A stretch of 14,031 nt of DNA, from positions 1 to 14,031 of the forward strand of contig CAIUEV010000012.1 of NCBI GenBank assembly GCA_903898335.1, written 5' to 3'. The stretch comes from an uncultured bacterium. Its GTDB lineage: Bacteria; Patescibacteriota; Minisyncoccia; CAIUEV01. Positions 7,174-13,964 of this stretch are shown here, one piece after another. The translations under genes were made by a program, and so were the position numbers. Within the stretch, counting starts at the first letter, position 1. Each line of letters starts with the position of its first letter. A model generated the notes under the pieces. That model was not told where the DNA came from. It saw only the letters and a list, made by a program, of their open reading frames with translations, and did no database searches.

Positions 7174-8232
7174 ATGCTTTCAATTATTCTAAACTTCGCT
7201 AAGGCAGCAGAAGAAGCAGCGGAAGAGAGTGTGATGACCTGTAACGGGTTGGACTGCGATCTCTGTAAGTTGCTCGAAATGGTCAACCGAACGTTGGATC
7301 AGGCGGTAATAATCTCTTCAGCGGTCGCTACCCTTTTTGCGGTAGTGGGAGGATTTATCTATATCGGCGCCCGCGGTAACGACAATTGGATGGCTCAAGC
7401 TAAAAGAACGGTTAAACTGGCTCTAATGGGCTTCGGTTTTGTTTTGACGGCCAATTTGGCGGTCAGAGTAATTTTTCAAGTCACTGAGGCCACTAACGGC
7501 GGTTTTCTCGATAGTATTGAGTGCAATGCGGACGGAGTCGCCACTAAAGACAATTTAGACAAGATAACGAAGTCCAGTGCCTCTCAAATTGCCAGTGCCA
7601 CCAAATCGGGCGGTAAAACCGGCGGTAAACTCCAAAACACGATTAGCTCGGGGGAACTAAACAGTCTCTTGGACAGTATTTCCGAGAAGGAATCAATCTT
7701 TTTCGGATCACGAATTAATCAGGACTTAAAACCGTTTATCGGTGTGGCTAAAAAGGAAAATAATCCGGAAATAATTTATCTGGACAATAATTTGATTCAG
7801 ACTTTGATGAAAAGCAAAGTTTCTCTGAATGAATTAGACAAGCTATTCGCCCCACCGGAGGCTCTGGCAGCCGGAGGAATGACCGACCAGGGGGAAAAGA
7901 TTATGGCTTCTGTCTATCAAATTGTTGATCAAATTCAGAAGAAAGGTAATGAAGTGATAGTTTTTGTCAGTAAAAAATCAAAAGAAACCGTATCCGGTAC
8001 CGAATCAAAAGTCTCCGTCGGTGATTTCTTAAAGGATTTTAACGATACCGCCACTTGTCTTATGTCCGGCGGTGAATGGTACAAGTTTTCCAATCCCTGT
8101 GCCCTGGAAAAGAAAAAATGCGATGGCATAAAATGTTCCGAGTCAAGTGGTAGCTCTAATGTTTTTGGTTGCAATTGCCCCGATGATAAATGTTTAGATG
8201 GTGCTACCTGTGTTTCCAAAAGCGAAAAATAG
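7174..8232 (+). CDS. Two-helix T4SS-pilin-like (VirB2/TrbC type) membrane protein with cysteine-rich C-terminus
   Basis: The 352-residue protein has a short N-terminal segment with Cys23, Cys28 and Cys31, then two hydrophobic helices at about 43-65 and 79-103 joined by a short polar loop (ARGNDNWMAQAKRT). This GGFIYIGARG / AKRTVKLALMGFGFVL arrangement matches the type IV secretion pilin-like proteins common in CPR bacteria (VirB2/TrbC-like, the Pfam family named T4SS_pilin as I recall). Unlike a pilin it continues for about 250 residues: a Ser/Thr/Lys linker (about 118-165), a mixed domain (about 166-290) and a tail (292-352) with eight cysteines, including GCNCPDDKC (332-340), suggesting disulfides outside the membrane. 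No secretion ATPase or other type IV component is nearby, so function is unknown. It is 6 bp after the 6238 gene and 14 bp before pth. Confidence 0.7.
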   Translation: MLSIILNFAKAAEEAAEESVMTCNGLDCDLCKLLEMVNRTLDQAVIISSAVATLFAVVGGFIYIGARGNDNWMAQAKRTVKLALMGFGFVLTANLAVRVIFQVTEATNGGFLDSIECNADGVATKDNLDKITKSSASQIASATKSGGKTGGKLQNTISSGELNSLLDSISEKESIFFGSRINQDLKPFIGVAKKENNPEIIYLDNNLIQTLMKSKVSLNELDKLFAPPEALAAGGMTDQGEKIMASVYQIVDQIQKKGNEVIVFVSKKSKETVSGTESKVSVGDFLKDFNDTATCLMSGGEWYKFSNPCALEKKKCDGIKCSESSGSSNVFGCNCPDDKCLDGATCVSKSEK

Positions 8233-8246
8233 GATTAAAAAGAGGC

Positions 8247-8855
8247 ATGGACAGAGAAGATGATTTTGTTAACTTTTATTTAGTTGTCGGCTTGGGAAAT
8301 CCGGGCAGTGAATTTGTTGGTACCGCTCACAATGTGGGTCGGGATTTTTTGATTGATTGGGCCAAAGAAAGAGGAGAACGGTTCGAAAGCGGTGGCTGTA
8401 AGAACTCTTTAACTCTTCGGACTACAATCGCCGACAAGCCAGTCATTCTGATGATTCCCGAGACCTATATGAATCGTTCCGGTCTGGCCGTTTTGGAATG
8501 TATGAAGTATTTCAAAATCAATTTAAGACAAATCTGCATCATTCAAGACGATTCGGATCTGCTGATCGGCCAAACCAAATTAGTGACCGACCAGTCATCC
8601 GGTGGCCACAAGGGAATAGAAAGTATTATTTCCTCGCTCAAGAATAAAAATTTTACCCGTCTTAAAGTTGGAATAAGGCCGGAAAATCTTGCCTTTTCCG
8701 AAGATAAAGGCCACATCAAAGCTGAGCGTTTTGTGCTCAAAAAAATAAACTCAGACGATAAAGAAAAAATCTTGAAGAAAGTGGAAAACGATCTTTCTGC
8801 TTGGTTGGAGAAGGGAACGGCTCTAGCTATGAATGTGATAAACCGAAAACGGTAA
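8247..8855 (+). CDS. pth: Peptidyl-tRNA hydrolase
   Basis: Pth frees tRNA from peptidyl-tRNAs that drop off the ribosome. The 202-residue product carries LVVGLGNPG (12-20), TAHNVG (26-31), PETYMNRSG (71-79), IIQDDSDL (98-105) and GGHKGIESI (119-127). Asn18, His28, Asn76 and Asp101 sit at a constant offset of 8 from E. coli Asn10, His20, Asn68 and Asp93. The fifth position, E. coli Asn114, is Lys122 here. The ATG at 8247 was chosen because it is 14 bp after the preceding stop and has AGAGG just upstream; a start at 8190 would overlap the upstream gene and add 19 unrelated residues. The last 29 bp overlap the convergent tilS gene. Confidence 0.95.
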   Translation: MDREDDFVNFYLVVGLGNPGSEFVGTAHNVGRDFLIDWAKERGERFESGGCKNSLTLRTTIADKPVILMIPETYMNRSGLAVLECMKYFKINLRQICIIQDDSDLLIGQTKLVTDQSSGGHKGIESIISSLKNKNFTRLKVGIRPENLAFSEDKGHIKAERFVLKKINSDDKEKILKKVENDLSAWLEKGTALAMNVINRKR

Positions 8856-9822
8856 TCTTTTTATCTCGAGATCGCTTCCAGAGAGTATTTTTAAAACCAA
8901 GTTCCGACAGTTGCCCTTTTTCCAACCAAAAATCTATTTTTAAAATGTCTTTTTGACTGGGAATTCTCCCGGAAATTGAAGAAAAAATATCTCGAATAAT
9001 CTCCCGGCGCCAAAAAACCGTTAATCCGGTAAATTTGATTCGAGAAAAAGAATAACCGATATTTCTATCACCCGTTAATCCGATTGATTTTCGGATTTTA
9101 TTTTTTTCTTCCGCAATAAAACTAGCCAGATCGGTCATATTCTCACCCAAAGTCAAAAAAACTTCAGTTAAGTCCGCTCCCGTTCTTCTTTCAATAAAAG
9201 GGATCAAATCTCTTCTGATTTTATTTCGACGACCCTGAGTATCGTAATTAAGCCTGTCTTCATAGTAGGAAAATTTCGTTGCGAGCACCGCTTGCCGAAT
9301 GTCATCTTTGCTAATCTTAAGCAACGGTCGAATAATATCTCCGTTGATGCCCCTCATCCCCCTGAGACCATTCACGCCGCAGCCTCTGATCAGATTGGCA
9401 AAAATTGTTTCCGTCTGGTCGTTAGCATGATGAGCCACAACGATATAGTCAGCACTATGATCTTTTTTAATCTTTCGCAGCAACCGGTAACGCTCATCTC
9501 TCATTTTCTTCTCCAAATTGTTTTTTCCGACCGGCAGCGTTGACTCGACAATCAAACACGGAATTTTCAATTTCAAAGTTGCCAAATTAGCCAAATCGGC
9601 ATAAAGGTTATCCTCGGGCAAAAGTCGGTGATTAATGTGAACCGGTAAGATTTCATAGCCGTATTTTCGCTGTAAATCAACCAGGGCGAGAAGGAGAAAA
9701 AGCGAGTCCATTCCACCGGAGAAAGCCACAACCAATTTCTTGGAGTCCAAATCGGGCAGTCGATTTAAAAATGCAATAATTTTCTGAGCGCTCTTGCGCC
9801 AAACGTTCCCTTGTAAATACAT
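8827..9822 (-). CDS. tilS: tRNA(Ile)-lysidine synthetase
   Basis: TilS converts C34 of the CAU-anticodon isoleucine tRNA to lysidine, using ATP and lysine, so that it reads AUA. The PP-loop is S35-GGMDS-40 after the strand KKLVVAF. HHANDQTET (131-139) followed by LIRGCGVNGLRGM (144-156) is the family signature, and IRPLL (164-168) and RRNKIRRDLIP follow. At 331 residues it is shorter than the 432-residue E. coli enzyme; the C-terminal region after about 240 is weakly conserved and probably a reduced accessory domain. It ends in TAG inside the 3' end of pth. Its start at 9822 faces the plus-strand gene beginning at 9874 (or 9844), so its promoter must overlap that gene. Confidence 0.93.
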   Translation of the reverse strand: MYLQGNVWRKSAQKIIAFLNRLPDLDSKKLVVAFSGGMDSLFLLLALVDLQRKYGYEILPVHINHRLLPEDNLYADLANLATLKLKIPCLIVESTLPVGKNNLEKKMRDERYRLLRKIKKDHSADYIVVAHHANDQTETIFANLIRGCGVNGLRGMRGINGDIIRPLLKISKDDIRQAVLATKFSYYEDRLNYDTQGRRNKIRRDLIPFIERRTGADLTEVFLTLGENMTDLASFIAEEKNKIRKSIGLTGDRNIGYSFSRIKFTGLTVFWRREIIRDIFSSISGRIPSQKDILKIDFWLEKGQLSELGFKNTLWKRSRDKKITVFGLSHS

Positions 9823-9836
9823 AAAAAATAAGCCAA

Positions 9837-9842
9837 TATAAT
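9837..9842 (+). promoter_or_regulatory. Perfect TATAAT -10 hexamer
   Basis: A consensus -10 box lies between the divergent tilS and membrane protein genes. Transcription from it would start near 9849, after the GTG at 9844 but before the ATG at 9874, which favours the ATG as start. No good -35 is found at 16-18 bp; TTGTAA at 9811-9816 is 20 bp away. Confidence 0.35.
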
Positions 9843-9873
9843 AGTGAAATTAATAAATCACCTAAGTATAACT

Positions 9874-10533
9874 ATGCAAAATCACTTTGGTAAAGGGTTC
9901 GCTTTTCATCGGGAGGGTGTTTTTATAGTTTCCCTTCCTCTTTTGACCCTAGCCTTTAACCTGATTCGACCCGCCACCCCTTTTCAATTGGTAGTGGCCT
10001 CAATCTCAATTTTTTTGATCGCTCCTTTTTTAATCGCTCGTTTTATCTTTCAAAAAAACATTCGGTTCCTCGGTTTTAAAAAGGGTTTTCTCGGCCGCGG
10101 TCTGTTGGGGGTCATTATCGGTTGGCTTATTTTCCTACCCATAATGAATTTAGTGGCCGGTCAGAAAGAGTTTCAGACGATGTACCCGCCTTTTTCGGTA
10201 ATGCGAGAAAGTTTGGCCGCTTTTTTATTTTTTGAAGTCCTGGTTTTTTTGCCGATCTTTTTTGCCGTTCAGACCTTCCTCTTCGGCTACGCCTACAATG
10301 GACTGAAGAAAATGATCGGTCGCTCTAAAACCGCTTTACTCCTCAGTTTTATTCTTATTCCCCTTTTTTATTTCTCTCGACCTCCCATAGAAATAGTCCT
10401 CTCCTCCTTTGTCGCCTTTTTCACTTGTTGGATAAACGCTAGAGGGCGATCGATTCTCTATCCTATCCTGTTCGGCTGGGGTCTATCGATGATTCTCGAC
10501 GCGCTAGTCCTTCAGAAAATATTTTTGCCGTAG
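9874..10533 (+). CDS. Multipass membrane protein resembling a CPBP-family protein without catalytic residues
   Basis: The 219-residue product is almost all hydrophobic, with about six or seven membrane helices (roughly 16-33, 37-58, 75-93, 114-138, 151-167, 172-188 and 193-213). The last three resemble the CPBP intramembrane protease fold: FFAVQTFLFGYAYNGL (129-144) falls where EExxFRG is expected and SILYPILFGWGLSMI (193-207) where the family has a HxxxN helix. The glutamates, arginine and histidines are absent, so an inactive relative or a similarly shaped unrelated protein is likely. The start is uncertain: a GTG at 9844 adds ten residues, but the ATG at 9874 fits the -10 box at 9837-9842. 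It is divergent from tilS and convergent with dnaB, 30 bp apart, and thus stands as a single gene. Confidence 0.6.
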   Translation: MQNHFGKGFAFHREGVFIVSLPLLTLAFNLIRPATPFQLVVASISIFLIAPFLIARFIFQKNIRFLGFKKGFLGRGLLGVIIGWLIFLPIMNLVAGQKEFQTMYPPFSVMRESLAAFLFFEVLVFLPIFFAVQTFLFGYAYNGLKKMIGRSKTALLLSFILIPLFYFSRPPIEIVLSSFVAFFTCWINARGRSILYPILFGWGLSMILDALVLQKIFLP

Positions 10534-10563
10534 CTCCAACAAAATTTTTGGCGCGCTCAATCC

Positions 10564-11922
10564 TTAGTCTAGAGAGTCAACTTTATTGTCTATATTTAAA
10601 AAGCTGGCGTTTTTTTCATTGAAATAAAGAGCGACTTTACCCAAGGGGCCGTTTCTATGCTTAGCTATTAAAATATCCGCAATACATTTTCTGTCCGTAT
10701 CTTTCTTCTCACGATCTTCTCGATAAATAAACATAACCACGTCTGCGTCCTGCTCAATGGAACCGGATTCTCTCAAATCTGACAATTTCGGAATCTGCGG
10801 TGATCGCGCCTCAACCGCTCTGGATAGCTGTGAAAGCGCTAAAACCGGAACGTTCAACTCCTTGGCCAGACCCTTAAGCGATCGGGATATTTCTGCAATT
10901 TCGTTAACTCTTCCTTCGTTAGCTCGACGACCTTCCATCAGCTGGAGATAGTCAACCACCACCAACTTGATATCTTGCTCCATTTGGAGACGACGTGCTA
11001 AAGTTCGAATTTCCATAATATTTGAAACACCGGAATCATCAATAAAAATCGGCGCATCGGAAAGAACACCGAAGGCTTCACCCAGTCTCTGAAAATCGTT
11101 GTACTCACCTTCATCCTCCAATTTTCCGGTTCTTAACTTCCACAGGTCAACTTCCGCCTGGGCGGAAAGAAGACGGTCAACCAGCTGATCCTTACTCATT
11201 TCCAAAGAAAACATCGCCACTCCCATTTTCTCCTTTACGGCCGCATGTCGCATAATATCAAGAGCTAGTGTGGTTTTTCCCAAACTGGGTCTGGCTGCCA
11301 AAATAACCAGATCGGATTTCTGCAGCCCTCCCAAAAGACTATCTATGCCCAAAAAACCGGTCGGTACCCCTCGTAAAGAAGCCGAGTCTTTGTGAATTCG
11401 CTCTATCCTTTCGAAAGTTTCTCCCAAAATATCTTTGATGGGGATAAAATCTTTTCTCAAATGTTTTTGCGAGACGGAAAAAAGTCTTTTCTCCGCTTCA
11501 TCAAGAACTTTCTCCACATCTTCATCTTGACTTTGTCCTAATTCGCCTATGTCATTAGCCGCCTCGATCAATCGACGTAAAGTCGCCTTTTTTTGAATCA
11601 CTCGAGCGTAAGAGACAACATTGGAGGCTGAAGCCACCGCTCCGACCAGTTCAGCCAGATACGCCGATCCGCCAACGTCTTCCAACTTTCCCATCTCGGT
11701 TAAAATATTTGAGACATTCAAAATATCCACCGGCTCCTGCTTCTCGAAAAGCCTTATCATGGCCTCAAAAATCCGGCGATGAGAAGTCCGATAGAAATCC
11801 TCCGGCGAAATAAAATCGGCCACCTTAATAACAGCATTCTCATCCAGCATCAATGCGCCTAAAACAGCCACTTCGGCCTCGATGTTCTGAGGAGGCAACT
11901 TGCCCGTAATTTTGTCCAGCAT
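10564..11922 (-). CDS. dnaB: Replicative DNA helicase DnaB
   Basis: The 452-residue product is a full-length hexameric 5'-3' fork helicase. The N-terminal domain (about 10-112) starts with PPQNIEAEVAVLGALMLD (10-27), and a linker helix region covers about 130-180. The RecA-like motor domain begins at GVPTGFLGIDSLLGGL (185-200). Walker A is RPSLGKTT (211-218, Lys216; Leu replaces the more common Met), followed by FSLEMS (238-243). Walker B is VVVDYLQLM (321-329, Asp324), and LSQLSRAVE (363-371) and DLRESGSIEQDADVV (382-396) follow. KHRNGPLG (421-428) holds the arginine finger. No intein interrupts the conserved motifs. It starts at ATG 11922, 9 bp downstream of recO, without a Shine-Dalgarno. 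Confidence 0.98.
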   Translation of the reverse strand: MLDKITGKLPPQNIEAEVAVLGALMLDENAVIKVADFISPEDFYRTSHRRIFEAMIRLFEKQEPVDILNVSNILTEMGKLEDVGGSAYLAELVGAVASASNVVSYARVIQKKATLRRLIEAANDIGELGQSQDEDVEKVLDEAEKRLFSVSQKHLRKDFIPIKDILGETFERIERIHKDSASLRGVPTGFLGIDSLLGGLQKSDLVILAARPSLGKTTLALDIMRHAAVKEKMGVAMFSLEMSKDQLVDRLLSAQAEVDLWKLRTGKLEDEGEYNDFQRLGEAFGVLSDAPIFIDDSGVSNIMEIRTLARRLQMEQDIKLVVVDYLQLMEGRRANEGRVNEIAEISRSLKGLAKELNVPVLALSQLSRAVEARSPQIPKLSDLRESGSIEQDADVVMFIYREDREKKDTDRKCIADILIAKHRNGPLGKVALYFNEKNASFLNIDNKVDSLD

Positions 11923-11931
11923 AATAAATTC

Positions 11932-12750
11932 TTAAATTAAAGAAGCCAAAAAATAAAGCAAAAAGTTTCTGGATTGCAAAATAAGTTGTCCGTTGATTTT
12001 AGAACTAAGAAAAATTTTTGCATAGGCGGTTTTCAAATCAGAACTTTTTCTCACTTCCGATATCAAATTTCTGACCTCTGAGTTAACTCTAAAATCTCTC
12101 TCCGGATGAGGAATTTCCTCCGTTAGAGGCGTCAAACTCAGATACTCAAAAGAAAAATTACCTCGAGAAACCAATTCGGCATTTATTTTACGAAAACAGT
12201 CGGAGCAAAAAAGACCCGATTCCCCCAAAGGATAGAAAGACGATTCTTTTTCAGAGAAAACACTATCGCAACCGAGACAATCCTTCAATTCGGGTAAAAC
12301 CCCCTCGCCGTGCAACAACTTAATTATAAAATAAATAATCGCCAGATTGCTTCTTTCATGATTTTTTGACCAGTCCTCAGCCGAAAATGTTACTTCTTCG
12401 AGTAAGGGAAAATATTTTTGAGCGTCGCTTTCTCCGGTAAAGTTTTTCAAAAGATAAACAAAAAAAGAAAACCAGATTCGATTACGATAACTATTTTTGA
12501 ATTGTTCCAAGTATTTTTCGACCGTTACCGTAGTCAAGCGCCCACCGCGAAAGTCTTCCGTGGGCAAAATTTCGGCCAAGACCAAGATCGGCGGTTCCGT
12601 CGAAATTGCCAACTTGGCTCCCGGACGAAAAAGGCCGGCCGCCGTCAACCACATGAAACCGAAGTCCTCAGAAAGTAAAAATAATCGCCCCTCATCTCTG
12701 TTCTGAGCATCTTTTTCCAGAATAAAGGCTCGGCTCTTAATTTGTCTCAT
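11932..12750 (-). CDS. recO: DNA repair protein RecO
   Basis: RecO works with RecR to load RecA on SSB-coated single-stranded DNA. The 272-residue product has an N-terminal OB-fold part (1 to about 80: RAFILEKDAQNRDEGRLFLL, residues 7-26, and a strand pattern with LTAAGLFRPGAKL). A helical middle follows, then a zinc-finger-like site Cys158-x2-Cys161 and Cys182-x2-Cys185 with DCLGCD and LFCSDC, typical of RecO. Sequence conservation is low outside these, as usual for the family. The start at 12750 gives the expected N-terminus. It is immediately upstream of dnaB with 9 bp between, so replication and recombination genes share a message. It is divergent from ndk across 78 bp, where I see no convincing promoter. 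Confidence 0.88.
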   Translation of the reverse strand: MRQIKSRAFILEKDAQNRDEGRLFLLSEDFGFMWLTAAGLFRPGAKLAISTEPPILVLAEILPTEDFRGGRLTTVTVEKYLEQFKNSYRNRIWFSFFVYLLKNFTGESDAQKYFPLLEEVTFSAEDWSKNHERSNLAIIYFIIKLLHGEGVLPELKDCLGCDSVFSEKESSFYPLGESGLFCSDCFRKINAELVSRGNFSFEYLSLTPLTEEIPHPERDFRVNSEVRNLISEVRKSSDLKTAYAKIFLSSKINGQLILQSRNFLLYFLASLI

Positions 12751-12828
12751 TTATTTTTCTTGGTTATGGTTGAAGCAAGTTTGATTGTCTGAGAATTTTA
12801 CAAGCTAATTATTTTTTAAGAAAAAAAC

Positions 12829-13440
12829 ATGTCGGAAACCAATATGGCTCTGATCGAAAAAGAAAGAACTTACTTGATGGTTAAGCCGGATGGCGTTAAA
12901 AGAGGTTTGACCGGTGAAGTCATTACTCGAATCGAACGCTGCGGTCTTAAAATTGTTGCCCTAAAAATGTTTTGGGCCACTCGAGAGCAGATTAACGAGC
13001 ACTATCCGAAGGACGACGCTTGGTTGATGAGAATCGGCGAAAAAACCAAAGTCAATTATGATAAATACGGATTGGATATCAAAACGCTTGGAACCGAAGA
13101 CAATAAAGAAATCGGATTAATGGTTCGCGGTTGGCTTTTGGACTATTTGACTTCCGCCCCGATGGTCAAAATGGTGATTGAGGGACCTCACGCCGTCGAT
13201 TTGGTCAGAAAAATGGCCGGCAACACCATTCCCGCCCAAGCTGAAATGGGCACTATAAGAGGAGATTTTTCCGTTGATTCCGCCGCTTTTGCCAATCGAG
13301 ACAAGAGAGCCATTTTCAATGTTGTCCACGCTTCAGAGACACCGGAAGAGGCAAAGCACGAAATCGGATTCTGGTTTAGTCCGGAAGAAATTTTTGATTT
13401 TGAAAAAACAGACAATAGCATTTACAAGGTCGTCGCTTAA
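12829..13440 (+). CDS. ndk: Nucleoside diphosphate kinase, long variant with insertions
   Basis: Ndk balances nucleoside triphosphates by moving the gamma phosphate through a phosphohistidine. The core motifs are LMVKPDGVKRGLTGEVITRIE (16-36, Lys19 in the nucleotide site), TSAPMVKMVIEGPHAV (108-123), PAQAEMGTIRGDF (135-147) and the active-site NVVHASE (164-170) with His167; the usual form is NxxHGSD. At 203 residues it exceeds the usual 135-150. The extra length is an insertion at about 61-103, between the EHY helix and the LLDYLTS segment, and about ten residues at 149-160 before the active site, plus a short C-terminal extension. Catalytic residues look intact. A start at Met6 is also possible. 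It precedes the HIT gene by 41 bp. Confidence 0.92.
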   Translation: MSETNMALIEKERTYLMVKPDGVKRGLTGEVITRIERCGLKIVALKMFWATREQINEHYPKDDAWLMRIGEKTKVNYDKYGLDIKTLGTEDNKEIGLMVRGWLLDYLTSAPMVKMVIEGPHAVDLVRKMAGNTIPAQAEMGTIRGDFSVDSAAFANRDKRAIFNVVHASETPEEAKHEIGFWFSPEEIFDFEKTDNSIYKVVA

Positions 13441-13481
13441 AAATACGAAGAGGAGCCGGTTTTAAACTTTCATCAATCACT

Positions 13482-13838
13482 ATGTCCGATTGCATCTTTT
13501 GTAAAATCGTGAGAGGAGAAATAAAGGTTGATTTTCTTTATGAAAGTGACAAAGTGGTCGCTTTTAAAGACATTCGGCCACTGGCTCCGATTCATTATCT
13601 TATTATTCCGAAAGAACATATACCCTCGATGAACGATATCTCGAAAGATCAGCAATCCCTGTTGGGAGAAATGCTCCTCTGCGCCACCGAGTTGGCTAAA
13701 GAGGCGGGAATTGATCAAGGCGGCTACAAGCTACTTATCAGAACCGGTAATCACGGAGGACAGGAAGTGCCGCATATCCATCTTCATTTAATTGGCGGGG
13801 CAAGGCTTAGCGAGGGAATCAGAGCAATCAACAGTTGA
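13482..13838 (+). CDS. HIT-family (Hint-like) nucleotide hydrolase
   Basis: The 118-residue product begins CIFCKIVRGEI (4-14) with Cys4 and Cys7, has ESDKVVAFKDIRPLAPIHYLIIPKEHI (21-47) and ends with the histidine triad H98-I-H100-L-H102-L followed by IGG. His100 is the expected nucleophile. Hint-type proteins hydrolyse AMP-lysine, AMP-amine and similar phosphoramidates; the physiological substrate in bacteria is usually unknown. Length and motifs are typical of the Hint branch. It ends in TGA, the only such stop among the clear genes, at 13836-13838, directly against the inverted repeat block that follows. No Shine-Dalgarno precedes the ATG. Confidence 0.93.
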   Translation: MSDCIFCKIVRGEIKVDFLYESDKVVAFKDIRPLAPIHYLIIPKEHIPSMNDISKDQQSLLGEMLLCATELAKEAGIDQGGYKLLIRTGNHGGQEVPHIHLHLIGGARLSEGIRAINS

Positions 13839-13950
13839 GTTCATAAAGTTAGAAAGTTTTTAAAGTTAGAAAGTTTTTAAAGTTAGAAAGTTTTTAAAGT
13901 TAGAAAAATAACCGCCAAGATCTCTTTATAAACTTTCAGACTTTATGAAC
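13839..13950. repeat. 27-nt inverted repeat enclosing the tandem array
   Basis: The segment 13839-13865 and the reverse complement of 13924-13950 agree at 24 of 27 positions, with a 58-bp interval holding the rest of the tandem array. The right arm can also pair with later copies of the 17-bp unit, so several hairpins are possible. The left arm begins right after the HIT stop codon and the right arm ends 14 bp before the tRNA gene. It may act as a transcription end or be a small dispersed repeat; no run of T directly follows the right arm, so a classical terminator is not clear. Confidence 0.8.
13844..13906 (+). repeat. Tandem 17-bp direct repeat, about 3.7 copies
   Basis: The unit TAAAGTTAGAAAGTTTT recurs with period 17 from 13844, 13861, 13878 and 13895; the first three copies are identical and the fourth stops after 12 bases. 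The block is AT-rich, lies in the gap after the HIT gene, and encodes nothing apparent. Slipped-strand variation in copy number is likely in such an array. Confidence 0.9.
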
Positions 13951-13964
13951 TTTACAAACTTATC

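Noticed and set aside
8190..8246. Longer Pth starting inside the pilin-like gene
   Set aside because: It would overlap the upstream gene by 43 bp and add residues absent from the family; the ATG at 8247 fits the spacing.
10534..10563. Terminator between the CPBP-like gene and dnaB
   Set aside because: Only weak AT-rich complementarity is present in the 30-bp gap; no stable hairpin with a T run.
13836..13838. TGA of the HIT gene read as glycine (code 25)
   Set aside because: The protein is complete at this TGA, read-through would translate the repeat block, and no other gene contains in-frame TGA.
13844..13906. Possible CRISPR array
   Set aside because: The 17-bp units are directly adjacent without unique spacers and no cas genes are nearby; it is a simple tandem repeat.
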